Below are positions 11,401 to 23,406 of a stretch of 47,103 nt of DNA, piece by piece. Positions within the stretch are counted from its first letter, which is position 1. Each line of letters opens with the position of its first letter. The position numbers and the translations under genes are program-made. The notes beneath the pieces are model-generated. The model made no database searches, was not told the DNA's origin, and saw only the letters and a program-made list of their open reading frames with translations. Origin of the DNA: Saccoglossus kowalevskii (taxonomy: Eukaryota; Hemichordata; Enteropneusta; Harrimaniidae); the NCBI RefSeq assembly GCF_000003605.2, contig NW_003157234.1, positions 241,416 to 288,518 of the forward strand, written 5' to 3'.

Positions 11401-12753
11401 GAAAGAAACTGTGTAAATTTTTCTAAAACTTCATAGCCTCATTCTTGTATATTCTACAACAAATGTACGACAGTGTCATACTATATTTGGTACCAAGTGT
11501 TCGACGGTCTGAAAACTTTTGGTCACTTTCTATGGATCTACATCCACACACACTTCCACTTGCTGAGATGACCCTTTGAGTAGTTCAACGGAGACTTGAT
11601 ATTCCGGCAAAAGTTTACATATGTGTACTTCTTGGCTTCATCAGCACATTTCATGTTATTGGTGTATTTATGGTTTAAACTATTATATAAGTCAATGAAG
11701 ATCGCATGAAATTATGAAGTTATATTTTAAAAGACTACAGCTGCTAGCAATATGCATCTTTTGTTTCTTTCATTAGATGTACGTGTGTATATTATTGAAA
11801 AATATTTCCTGCAGGCTAATATGTGTAATCGGGAAACGAATTTCTACTGACTGTGGTATTGTAAATTGTATGCTATTCATTTTAACATCTTTCAAATCAT
11901 CAATCCCAGTATTGGAATACAACACTTCAAATAGAAAACATTTTTGAAACTGTCTATCATGATATGGCTTAATTGTACATTTTTTGACATGGTGGTTCTG
12001 TAAACTTGGTCATTATGTTTGTTAGTCATGAAATGACCAATGTTCAATATTTACCATAGGGGTTGTCAACGCGATATCTGTAAAATGTGTTCAATGGAGA
12101 GAGTAGGATGTATCAGTTTTTATTTTGTGACAATTACATTTTGAAATTTTCGTATAATTAGCGGGAAATAACACACCAATTTCACGGCATAATGGTAACT
12201 GAATAATGATTTGTTTTATTATATAATCAATGTGTACAATGTGTATATATTTGCATTATATATATTCAACATTATGCAAAATGCACAAAATTAACCAGTT
12301 GTCAATAACAAATATATCTGCATTTATATATGCAGTGGCGCTCTATACGTATGCGTACTTTTTGTATGTGCATTTACTCGATATATTGTTTCACTATAGA
12401 AATACAGCTAATCGCAGTACTTTGGAATCAGCTAAGTACTGCTTAGCAATCGATTGCATGTATTTGTCCTTATAACAAAATATTTAAATTTCCTAACCGT
12501 TTCCACTAATGAGTACTTAAATCTGCTTCCATACTGAAAATATAACAAATCAAAATGAAAGGCAATCCATGTATATGCATTCTAGATTTGGAAATAAACG
12601 GGATAGAACACACGAATCGTGGGAAAGAACAAATAAACGGTCGCCTTGACTACAAGTTGTTAAAACACGAAAGAAATGTAGAGCATAAGGTCAGTTGATT
12701 ATCTGTTTTAATACAAATTGTTGCACTTAATACGAATTATTCCATGTACATAC
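8416..12753. other. AT-rich noncoding stretch with a small hairpin and two CTGATGAAG motifs
   Basis: No gene is supported over 4.3 kb. Items seen are CTGATGAAGG on the minus strand at 10231-10240 with a GAAA (TTTC at 10214-10217) following on that strand, CTGATGAAGC on the minus strand at 11636-11644, and a perfect 10-bp hairpin at 11316-11346. The ORFs at 11023-11289 (-) and 12230-12475 (+) show no recognisable domain and look like chance. Confidence 0.5.
11316..11346. repeat. Short perfect hairpin (10-bp stem)
   Basis: CGAGCCACTA (11316-11325) and TAGTGGCTCG (11337-11346) are exact reverse complements around an 11-base loop. The stem is GC-rich against the local background. There is no U-run for a terminator and no tRNA context, so its role is unknown. 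Confidence 0.7.
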
Positions 12754-12993
12754 CATCACTGGAATTGCATCGCCAGAATACAGACTCCTTAATACCTCAA
12801 GCAGGTTGTATTCGTACAACAGAGCGCGCATAGTTAATCCGGTAGTAGAGACAATTAAGAAACATCTAAACCAGGAATTCATCTCTTGAGAAAACCCCTT
12901 TAAATAATTTGAATAATATGTGTCTGGTGCGACAATAACAACCGTGTGAGGTGTACATTTACAGCATTTACCTTTTTTTAAAACTCTATGTAC
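12754..12993 (-). CDS. Candidate host exon, faintly exostosin-like (unconfirmed)
   Basis: A minus-strand open frame of exactly 80 codons lies between an acceptor-like TTGTCAG (12996 side) and a strong donor GTATGT (12753-12748). It starts and ends in phase 0. The tail reads LLEVLRSLYSGDAIPVM, which resembles the LxEAL...GxIPV segment of exostosin (GT47-type) glycosyltransferases. The remainder (APDTYYSNYLKGFS, then LIVSTTGLT) is compatible but weak. No neighbouring exon of that family was found, and the similarity rests on one short motif, so this could be chance or a pseudo-exon. The acceptor lacks a long pyrimidine tract. Confidence 0.22.
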
Positions 12994-15498
12994 CTGACAA
13001 GCATATTGCATTGTCATTTTATTGTTAAATATCTAAAAAACATTCAGTGTGTATGGTAACTGTATTTGTCAGTCGATCGTTTCATAATGTTGTTACTATG
13101 TTCATTCCAAAAATTAGGTTAACTTTACGGTTTGTTTGAGAACTCATTACCTGACAAACCTATTACATTGTTAAAACCGTATGGTGTGTACGGTGAATAT
13201 ATATTCCAATAGATAGTTAATTATTTTAGTTCATTATTGTCGATATTGCATTTAAGACATATAATAATGGCAAACAATCAATAAACAAAATCACCACTGT
13301 TATTTATTATTCAAGATACGCTTTCAATGTGCACGGAAATGAAATAATGTAAAGTATATGTATGTTGATCACAGCCTAATGTTCCATGTGCCATATATCC
13401 TACTTCATATTGTTCATTGCTACCGAAAATAATATTAGAAATTAAAATAGGAGGCACATCGATTACACCGCTAAAAAAACAAATCACATACACGATTCTA
13501 TCAACATGATGATTGATTATAAGCTAAAATACGGTTTCGACACCAGATGACCCCATTTCCGTCAACCCAATGGGTCATGAAAATGTCATGTTTTAAAAGC
13601 TAAGTGGCAATGATTCGTTCTTGAAAATTGACAATGATTGCATGTGTGGTACAGATGGTCACTTTATGCACTATCAAACACAGGATTAGTTGATTTCACT
13701 GTGATAAGAAATGTTGTTAGTGTGCACTGCAGGAATAAAAGGCCATTAGTGGAATAGTGTTAATGCCTATACGTGAATGCTCACAACTATATTTCATATT
13801 TTTTTCTGATTGAAATAAAAATTAGGTTACCTTCTATAGAAGTTTACCTTCTTCTAGAACAGAATAGAACAGAACATAACAAAATTGTTTGTGTCAGTCT
13901 GACATACTATGAAACCTATGAAAACTAATTTTGAAGTTAAATTCATATTTTAGATACGAGCCGTGCCTTGCTTGTTAATCATGCCATTCGCAGTCATTAT
14001 TTAGACATTTATTTCATAAAATTTATTTCACATAACATTGATGACAGAGGGGCATTTGTAATGTTCAGGTTTCACTTCTTTATCATGAGTGAGGTAATGT
14101 GATAACATACGGCTAATCTTAAATTACACTTGTTTTTCACTCTCCCACGTTCTTAAACATGGATTTTATATTGTTTGTAATGCGTTTATCGTTAATTCAC
14201 ACTGAGGAAATAACAATATCAATGCCACCATTTTCCGATTATTACTGGCATTCACAAACTGGATATTTATGTTTTATCATGAATCATTAAATAAAACAGT
14301 ATTGTTATAACTAGGTTTGTAAGCGTATGCGATTTTTTTGTCCAAGCAATCCAAATACACAAATACATTCTAAGATAACAATATTTCACTGTTTTGAACA
14401 TAATAATAGAAAGCGATACAATATAGTGATACGATACGGTCATTCATCTTGGTCAATCGTGCTTAGTAAATCACGTATATGCGCATTTAGAATAACGTTT
14501 TCCGTTAAATATAAAGCAGAGTAACTGTTATAATAAAACATTCACAACAGACTTTATATAGCCGCAAAGATCTTGTTGAGAGTGAGTAACTGTCTCCCAC
14601 TTTGGGGTATTTTATCGAACATATGTCTATCACATTGCAGGAATAGAAGTGTAAAGCCACGAGTCACGAAATTTATATCTGTACTGTTGATTACGCTTTG
14701 TTGAATTTGACAATATTAAATAAGCATTCGATGGTTTCTCTGATCTTAAACTTAATGAGTTTGTTCATCATCATCAATTATGTTATTATTTCACTGATTT
14801 CATGAATGATTACAGACAAATCACCATACCGTCATTAATTGCAGTGTGCCCACATGTGATTCACTAAATTTAATCCAGAGATATGTTGCAATGGTAATTA
14901 TTACTTTGAATATTTAATATAAATGCACATGGATTCATAGAAAAAAGATGGAATATTAAATAGTCATACATCGAATATACAGCAACAATTGCAAGCATTT
15001 GTTTCTGCACAATGATCTAAAACCTTTAATAATTACTCTTTTACCAGAAGTTCATTTTTGTCGCTCAGATAATAGTGATTAATGTTAACCATACATGTAT
15101 CTTGCTAATTATAATATCTTTACCTTTGCATGAACCGTAAAATATTTGATCTCAATTCACTGTCGTTTAAAACAAACTCGATTTGTCACTAATTGCATTG
15201 TTTCCCCTGGGAGCAGCGATAACGTCAGTATAATGCACATCATTTTAAATAAATGGTTTCGATCAGAATATTGTCGTGTCTGATTTCGATGTATTTCATT
15301 ACTGGCAAAATTCAAAGTTACATTGTGCGTTTGTGGTCCGGGTATGACAGTTATCGTCTTACAGTGAAGGTTTCTGTACAAATTAACTACTTTAGACAAA
15401 GGGCAGCGAATTACATGGAAGCATGTATACTACATTGTATTGTGATTTTTTAAATGCTTGTTAATTCTGTCAATAAATCAAATCGACAGTAAGCGAAT
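12994..15498. other. Noncoding stretch with a local diverged duplication
   Basis: Around 12985-13055 and 13140-13195 a short unit recurs in diverged form (CTGACAAGCATATTGCATTG versus CTGACAAACCTATTACATTG, followed by GTGTGTATGG or GTGTGTACGG). The rest is AT-rich with only short ORFs on both strands that overlap each other (such as 15157-15399 - and 15253-15453 +). No gene is supported. Confidence 0.4.
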
Positions 15499-15877
15499 AT
15501 GATCAAAGGGTACAACGTAGAAAGAAAACATAACGCTTTATTCAGTAACTTTAGACTTTTGACAGTAACCTTAACTTTAGTGTGCTCAAATTTTCTTATT
15601 GACAAAATATTTGTGGAATTTGCAATGAGTACAAATTGTGCCCCATTACTATCTGGTTTATTTCTACCCTTCGCGAAGTTTCTTCAAAATTTTATTACTA
15701 GAAAGAAACATCATGAAGCTAAATATTTTAATTTCACATCTATATGATATTGATGATGTTATTTATATGAACAATCTAAAGTTTAATGATGCAATTGTAT
15801 ATTTTCAAGAATTGACAGTTAAAGAAACAACTTGTCGGAAATGTATTCCTTTAAGTATTTATCACTTATTACTTTAA
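15499..15877 (+). pseudogene. Penelope-like reverse transcriptase fragment, frameshifted
   Basis: Frame 1 (15499-15747) reads FLIDKIFVEF then MSTNCAPLLSGLFLPF, and ends with EAKYFNFTS. A shifted frame then continues with YDIDDVIYMNNLKFNDAI and ELTVKETT (15743-15835). These are the palm motifs of a reverse-transcriptase family widespread in marine invertebrates, with the GTNCAPL block and the catalytic Y-x-D-D in YDIDD (15743-15760). Assigning the family to Penelope-like elements is from memory of the motif style. A net one-base indel near 15740 breaks the frame. About a dozen codons normally found between FVEF and MGTNCAPL are missing. The thumb, the endonuclease and the upstream part are absent, so this is a truncated dead copy. 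Confidence 0.75.
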
Positions 15878-16909
15878 CCTACCCGCCACTATACTATCTA
15901 CCGATACGAGCGCCACACAACTAAATCAACATTTGCTACTTCATATATTGATATTTAATTTGAACACGGCACTACTCATCGTCTGTTTACCAGACTTTAA
16001 TATAAAAGAGATGAAAATATTTGTGAGATGACTAAAACAATTTTTCAAGCGGACCTACAAATCTCAAATTCATTTCACTATCTCGTCATATGCTGACTCG
16101 ACATACTTGCCGTGACATTGACGACAGCAAGTTAGTAACGATGGAAGAGTGTTTGAAACCTCGAACCTTTTTTGAGTTTGTTGGCAACAACAAAAATCCA
16201 TGAAAGTAAAAGAAAGAAGATATTAACAATCATAATGTTCGCGTGAGTACCAACCACTGCTATGGACATTGAGTGATTTGAAACACGTAATGTGATGTGA
16301 GATAGTGAACACAAATTATTAGCCGATATGCAAGAAAGATGATAGTATTAGCACATACAACTCGGAGGAGATTCCAAACTCCGCTAGATTTCTTTACTTG
16401 TACAAGTATCTATCATTCCCTTTATATTTATATGTAATTTGAATACAAAATTCTGTCTTAAAGACAATGACGATTTCGGAACACAGCTTGTAAGTAAAAT
16501 GAGAAATTTGAAATTTTATAAATAATTAAACATCCATGTTTACATTTTGGTTGGTAAATATTTTTTTTATACATTTCGGTGAACTTGCTTAATAATTCTA
16601 TGTAGGCTACGAACGTAGCTTTAATCGCAAGTGTTGCAAGCATGTCTCTCGAAACACATTCATATCCATCATTCCTGTCAGAGTAAATCAAATAATGTCA
16701 CATGTTACTCTCCATATTACATGTGTGTGCAAATAGACAAATTACAACTTGTTCATAGTTATGTATAATTTGCGCATGTGCTCGTGAATGAGCGTTTCCT
16801 CTTTATAAAGTATACTGCGTTGTACAAGCACGGAATCACCGACAGTTAATGTCAGCCTATACCATCAATGTTATTAGTATCCCCTCGAACAATAAAACAA
16901 GGCAGCGAG
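15878..16909. other. Noncoding stretch
   Basis: Short minus-strand ORFs (16132-16314, 16458-16691) have no recognisable domains. A TATA-like TTATAAAG lies near 16803, about 100 bases before a candidate start at 16910. Nothing else is supported. Confidence 0.4.
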
Positions 16910-16921
16910 ATGGCTGACATT
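16910..16921 (+). other. Possible first coding mini-exon (ATG then strong splice donor)
   Basis: GCAGCGAGATGGCTGACATT is followed directly by GTAAGTGAGT, a near-ideal 5' splice site, four codons after an ATG in fair context. A TATA-like element lies about 100 bases upstream. Short first coding exons are common in animals, but no partner acceptor was identified, so this is speculative. Confidence 0.12.
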
Positions 16922-16929
16922 GTAAGTGA

Positions 16930-17373
16930 GTGAGTAGTCACTGTCCTGGTAGGCATATATCTGAATTATGCGTTGAGACAGGGATTATATATCATCTACC
17001 GGGAGGTTTAGATGAAAAGTTAATCTCAGCATTTTGTCTGAATGTGTTAATATTCAAGCACGCGTTTCACAGAAAGAAGACGATCAAAAACAAGACTTGG
17101 CATGTTTTTTTGGAAACATTTTGTGCACTTGAAATATCATCATGTATTCAAACATGTTATACATCATTCTTCACGTTTATTACCCGCCGTTCGTACAATG
17201 TAGCAGATCATTTTCATGAACTGATTTGTTTATGTCTGACATTCAAATCTGCATTGGGTGCTAGGATTTTAAGGATAAGTGAAGCATATTTGGAAACTCT
17301 TTTTGAACACATTTGGCACACGATGAACATGTGTATCCTTTCCATAAGAAACTATCATGAATTTCCAGAGTAG
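16930..17373 (+). CDS. Unrecognised 147-codon ORF, probably chance
   Basis: This is the longest uninterrupted frame outside the gap. Its first codon is GTG; the first ATG comes at codon 29 or later in practice. The composition is rich in Cys, His, Phe and Ile, typical of translated AT-rich DNA. No domain, signal peptide or repeat was recognised. There is no promoter or polyadenylation context specific to it. It is listed only for its length. Confidence 0.12.
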   Translation: MSSHCPGRHISELCVETGIIYHLPGGLDEKLISAFCLNVLIFKHAFHRKKTIKNKTWHVFLETFCALEISSCIQTCYTSFFTFITRRSYNVADHFHELICLCLTFKSALGARILRISEAYLETLFEHIWHTMNMCILSIRNYHEFPE

Positions 17374-17566
17374 AACGAATAAATGGAATCAACGTCAGTT
17401 TAGAAATCGGGACTAATAATGCCTGGCGATACGAGTAAGATGTCTAGGTACATCAAGTTTTCTAGTGGCAATGCGTACAGAAAATTACGATCATATAATT
17501 TGAATTCACGTCTACAGCAACGAAAATTGTTGTTCTAAAGTACAAGCGCACCTCTGTAATCAACAG

Positions 17567-17648
17567 CCACCGTTCATCCAAACAGCGTCTAGAGAACGCC
17601 CTCTCACACTGACTAAACGAAAATGTGTAATGGCTGTAATAATTATCG

Positions 17649-17685
<37 letters not shown>

Positions 17686-17985
17686 CTTAACACAAATTAT
17701 TGAATAGTGATTGAATAGTGATTTGATTATTGTTCTAGGTATATACCCCAGTTAAATGGAGTTGACAGTCTTAAAAAATAAACAGTGTTTCGTATTTCAA
17801 TTAAAGGTGGAATGAACCTTTAAATACGCTAAATGAATTGATAAGTTTTGGTAAAGTAATTTCTACGTTAACGGCAATAACCTTCTTGAACGAGTAGCTA
17901 TGGTAGTTATTTGTGTCGCTTGAGAATTAGATTATATAATTGTAGTTAAAATTACACTTTCCGTGGCCCCGAAGATGTCTAGTCG
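17567..17985 (+). repeat. Diverged interspersed repeat, copy 1
   Basis: Several blocks recur in the same order at 22012-22362. They are GAACGCCCTCTCACAC (17594 region; GAACACGCCCTCACAC in the other), then AACGAGTAGCTATGGT (AACGAGTAGCCGTGGT), then CGTGGCCCC..GATGTCTAGT (CGTGGTCCCC..AATGTCTAGT). A TA microsatellite sits inside this copy only. No coding capacity was recognised. Confidence 0.55.
17652..17681. repeat. TA dinucleotide microsatellite
   Basis: About 15 uninterrupted AT units. A short tandem TTGAATAGTGA doublet follows at about 17699-17722. Confidence 0.95.
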
Positions 17986-20406
17986 CCCACATCCAAGAGC
18001 ACTGTTGGAGGTGTCAACGGTTGAATCAGTTAAGTGCTCGTTGTATTCGAACTGACATTGCATCTCGGAATGTGTGTGTCAGCATTACATTAAGTATGGA
18101 AGCAGCACATGCCTGGAAAACACTGTGTGTATATTGTCATCGTTTCATAAAGCTCAAACAATTCTGCAGGCAAGTCTGCAGCACTAAATTATAAAGGATA
18201 ACTATATCACACAATGGTAAGCAAAATTGCTCGCTCTTGATTTAATACGCGGTCATGTACTTCTACGTTCACTGGGTCTCAATTGTTTTTTTGGCCATGC
18301 GAAATTTGCGGAAAAGCTAGAGCAAAGAAAACATACCGTTATATCCGAATATAATGTGGCGAGGTGTCATCTGCATGTCAGACGGCCATAGCGTGTATTT
18401 CTTCACAAAACAACATCTATCTATGAGCTTTTACGTTGTACATTGCGTTTAATTTATAGGAATCATAACTTTTACAAGAGTCTCTATGCCATAATTCCTG
18501 ATCATGACTATTAAATAGGAATGCATAGTTAACCGATTGCTGAACAAGAAAGTGGATCGGGGTTAATGCCTTAGCTAACTCCTTGATTTTCCAGTTTGTT
18601 CCTAATTTCGCCTACATAAATTTGTTAAAAATGAAAATTACTATGAAAATATTAAACACATGTGCACAATGCATGCATTGTTTGCTGTTGAACTGCATGC
18701 ATTCATTTAGTTGGCACCAATAAACATGCTCCAATATATGAGAAGGAGATTAAATTTGTTTTTAAATTTTGGTTGGTTTGTTTGTAATCTAGAAGTCTTC
18801 ATCAGTCAGCCCTCTAGTGACTCTGGAATCCGGTATCTTGTGAAAACTATTGAAATGTACTGTTTATGACCAAATACCACTTCAGCAATGTAAACAAAGG
18901 GGGATCAGACAATCGTGCTCTAGAACCCTCTGATTTTTTCAGGGCGTAAACGTTTAGCAAAATACGACAGGACAAAAGTAATGACCTTTTGATAATAAGC
19001 TTACATATCCCTCCACTGCAAGGTTTAGATAAGAGGTTTATCAGTGTGTATGTGATGCGGGCTATTATTTAGTATTAATATGGTTAAAGTACTCTTTGAT
19101 TTCCCTCAATTTTTTGTAAATTAAATTTTGTACTTAGCATGTACTGATCCAACACTCATGTCTGTACGTGGAATCTATTTCACTCTATCATTCGAATAAT
19201 TTGCTCAATTGACTAGACGACATATACTTTATGTGCAAATTATTACATTAGATCAATTTAAACACATGCAACTCATGGCAACATATAAATAAATAAATAA
19301 TAGTTGATTTTACAGGAGACAAATATGTATTCACGCTGCAATGTTTTGTAGAAAAAATACGATAAAGGAAGGGGTAATTCAATACTCCGATCCGTTCGTA
19401 GCTACAATGTACAAGATACCTGATATCACCATGGTAACGTATATACGGTCAGTAATATTCAGTAATCAAAATACAAGGGCAGACAGACAGAAGTAAAATA
19501 ATCACTACATCCAGCTGCTGCTTAACACAAATGTAAATTGATAATAAACATTAAAAACGTGATTTCATTACAAACATAAAGTAAATCAGCATACCACAAT
19601 TTGTATCAAGTAGACTGTTTACAGTAAGTTTATGTTTTTTTTTTACAAATGTATATTCAATAAAACTGACATTATTGACAAACTTAAGCCGCAACAAATT
19701 GTTGTTGATTACGCTATAGGTAACATCGAAATGACAAACATTCATCTAATATATGCGAAACAGAATAGGATAATAATAACAGTTGATAAGCCCGACTGAC
19801 AACCTAATAATGAATCGGATGTTAAACCCCAGTATTTTGTAATGTGTGTTTTCTTCTGCAATGTACATATTTATAATTATGGCGATACTTCTAGCAATAA
19901 TTACTGTCTGACCAATTGCAATCTTTGATCAATTGAGAAAAAGATTGATATTTTGCCTCGTGATTTCTGGATAAACATCTATTTTTTATACAGTTTTTAA
20001 ATACTTTTGTTGCAGTTATGTATTTTCTAGTAGTAGTATGTAAACACCATGAAATTAATTTGTACCCATCTGTAAAGCCTGTCTTATCAGGTATACAGTA
20101 GTGCAAACGATAGTCACAGTCACTTGTAACATATTTGAAGACAATTGATTAAGGAACATGAACATATTGAATCTATATCTATATAATTTCTTTTGTCAAC
20201 TTACATGCAGTTGGTCAATTGGTCAAAACAAGACATAAAATAGGTATCCATGCGACAATACCGCTTCGCATGTGATGTATAGATATTATTATTAATGATT
20301 TTTTCTTTTCAAAAATATCATCCGAATTTGTTCAAAGTGTTTAAGTTATTATATTCCTAGTCACACCAACAACTCACAATTGATGTCTCCAAGGCAACTG
20401 GATTCC
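17986..20406. other. AT-rich noncoding stretch
   Basis: No gene is supported. A minus-strand CTGATGAAGACTTCTAG lies at 18789-18805, in a stretch (18760-18960) that looks repeat-derived. ORFs 19551-19745 and 19891-20106 (both -) show no recognisable features. Confidence 0.45.
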
Positions 20407-20568
20407 AATGTCACTCATAATATAATAAATTGGTACAGTTACATAATTGGACACAATAATGTAGTTGTTGGATATAGCAATGTAGTAAATGAACATAACA
20501 ATGTAATAAATAAACATAACGACTTATTCAATGAAAATGATGATGTAGTTATTGGAGAAAATGTTTAA
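20407..20568 (+). repeat. 21-bp minisatellite open as 7-residue repeats
   Basis: Seven consecutive 21-base units (20407, 20428, 20449, 20470, 20491, 20512, 20533) followed by a partial unit lie in one open frame starting at ATG 20380 and ending at TAA 20566-20568. Sample units are GHNNVVV, GYSNVVN, EHNNVIN, KHNDLFN and ENDDVVI. Positions 1-4 are polar and 5-6 are aliphatic. The units differ at the DNA level, yet every unit keeps length and frame and lacks stops. This could be a small repetitive peptide, part of an exon, or a noncoding minisatellite whose period happens to be a multiple of three. Confidence 0.6.
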
Positions 20569-22011
20569 AAAAAGAACTACCTAAGACAGTCATGGCGTTC
20601 CGTATTATGTTAAATGTACGTTTCGCGTGCAATGCCTAGTAAAAGTTATAACTTGGCGATAACAGTAAGTTATTGGAATATTTTCATAAATAAATCAACT
20701 GACCAAAACATTTTGTTCATGGCAACCGGATCCAAATCTTACTTGAAACGACTGAATGATTTGACAACCTATTTTAATAATGCACGCAAATTCCTCTCAC
20801 TTTTCGAGTTATTTTTTCACAGACAAACACATGTCATTTTATTTCTGTTCTGTTCAATTACGACTATAAACTAAATAATGTGCTATAGTATTTATACCAG
20901 TATTTGTATCATGATTTGGGAAATACAGATCTAATTGCATTGGAGCTTCCCAATATTTACGTGTACAACGTTTTTTTTTTAATCAGGTTACCTAGTAAGT
21001 CTTCGCAATACTATGATTACGTGCTCCCAGTTGTGTAATTTAAATAAATTTTATATCAGTAACGTGTAATGTTGTAACCGAACAAAGAAATCCAAGTAAT
21101 AGTTAATTTATGTTAACTTAATTATGCTCTCATTTATGTTAGTTTTCAGTAGCACTGTTTGTTGAAATAAACCACTGTTTGGCCAATGAGAGTTCGACTC
21201 TTTATTTCCGGCATCACAAACATGTATAATAGACTACATACGGCGCATGACATTTACTTTACAGATATATTATAATATATTATACTAACTTACTCAGTCT
21301 GAAATATGACGGGAATATTCGAGAAGATCAACTCCAAAGATTCCGATGTCATTGATAGAACAACTGATCATGTCTCGTATAACTTATTGTCATCAAGGTT
21401 TTTTACACGTGATTTATATTTTATGTTTTCCTAGTCAAATCAAATGTGAATTAAAATTGCGTCATATCACATCTCAATGGGTTTTCTCTTATGTATCATG
21501 CGTGTAAAATATTTAAATGTAAGTGCGTATAAGTATTTTCTGCTGATAGCGTATACTACGTTGCACAAATACGAAATTCCCAAAGTTCAGACTTTAAATG
21601 TTGTTCAATGTTTCAAAATGTTTTAAATATCAATGTGAATGTATCATTTGTGTGTTCCCGGGCTATTTTACAAAAATGCGTTCAGTCTAAGGCCTGTTAT
21701 CTGCATTTGTCATTGAATATTTTAGGTTTAACTATATTTCCAGGTATAAATTCTTCCGATTGAACGAATGGACTATCGAACAAACAAACCAACGAATAAA
21801 TGCTCCCATTCTACTCACCTCCTCACCCATCCATATGTCAGAATATGGTAAATTGTGCAGTACAAAAGTCAACCGCTTTGATCCCGGACACTGTGGTAAT
21901 GTGCATCCACAAATGACCTACTAAAAGATGGTTATGAGTGTGGGTCTGTTCAGAAACACGATCATGGCAAAGCACATTGCCATTGGAATTAGACGCGCAC
22001 CCAAGTAAGCC
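20569..22011. other. Noncoding stretch
   Basis: A T-run lies near 20971-20979 and a short AT palindromic stretch near 21268-21285. The 86-codon ORF at 20614-20874 (+) follows the minisatellite but has no repeat or domain. Nothing else is supported. Confidence 0.4.
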
Positions 22012-22362
22012 ACATTCACCGCGCGCGCAAAAAAAAATGGCTCTAGAATGAACACGCCCTCACACCACCGTCTCGGGCAATGACATACATATGCTACCTG
22101 ATATTCATGACAAATATGACCTACTCAGTTAAGTTGTTTTCCCCGGTTAGAAATTATATGAGGTCGACTAGGAGTTCAATTAATCTATGTACAGGGAGTA
22201 TTAACTTACCATGTTCCTACATGTAATCGGCTGAATAAATAATAATAGCGGTAATAACGCTACTTTAACGAGTAGCCGTGGTTATTATGTGTGTATAGTG
22301 CCTTTTTAAAGCCATTGATTATATGACATGTGATTGCGCGTGGTCCCCGTGAATGTCTAGTG
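22012..22362 (+). repeat. Diverged interspersed repeat, copy 2
   Basis: Partner of 17567-17985, with the same three landmark blocks in order. It begins near a CG-rich CGCGCGCGC run (22020-22028), unusual for this AT-rich window, followed by an A-run. Confidence 0.5.
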
Positions 22363-23406
22363 CTAATGATCAATAAAACGCATTTGTTCAATTCCACGTG
22401 TTTGATGCACTCTGCTTGCATAACACTAGTGTTTTCAGTAACGCATATATGCGATGATACAATGAGTTGGCTTGTAAAACAGTTTTGTAATTAAACGAAA
22501 AAAATGATTCATTTGAATCTCATATATATGATGAGCTTCCCAATGATGTATGCTAGATAAGTACAGAAAGCTGACATCAGCATCATGATAGTCCAGTACG
22601 TGCAAATGTATGTTCATATGTATATCATATCTTTGTTATTGTTTAATCCGTAGTCACCTTACAATAAAACAAATGTTTTTAAATATATTCTTATTAGAAA
22701 TTAATAGTCGACTAACAGTATCACCTTGATAGCTGATAAATAAAATTATTGTTCAAACAAAATGTATCCATATGATGGGCATGCTATCATTATACATATA
22801 CACTATGTGCATTAGTTATGTGGGTAAAGATTACGCATTGGTATGACAATTAATATGCACTTTGATCAAGTGAAAGTTATCACTCACATATCATTCTCTG
22901 AATGTCAGCCAACATTATGTATGTATCTCAGTAATAATCACTTCGTTTTCTTTTGATTTCAGCGATTGAATAATCCTCATCCTCGTACAGAAGATTGCTT
23001 TGTTGACGAGTTCAGTCACTGCAATTTTTTCATTAATCTATGAAATCATCGACTCAGTGTGCTTCAACACTTTGGGTTTCCTCACGCCCCCACCAGTCGA
23101 GGGTTTCTGTATCCATTTGGACTTTTCTACTCGTATTTTTATATTATATCATTGTTATTATCTTTAGTTGCTCATTTATTACACTAATGACCGCTTTCAA
23201 ATAAATATAAGACGTCTTATCATTGAATGTTTTATTAATTGTATGTAAACTCCCTAGTGAACAATAGGTGGAATTATATTTTAGAAGAATGCAGTAGACT
23301 TTCGCAGTGATTTTGATTTCATTTTTGAAACAGTTTCCAGTATCTGCAGACCTTGCCTTCAGGGAACACGCTCGATCAGTAACACAACATCGCATTTCTC
23401 CCCGCT
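22363..23406. other. Noncoding stretch
   Basis: AT-rich, with short minus-strand ORFs (22435-22617 and 23144-23410) that show no domain. A GC-richer patch with CCTCACGCCCCCACCAG lies near 23079. No feature is supported. Confidence 0.4.
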
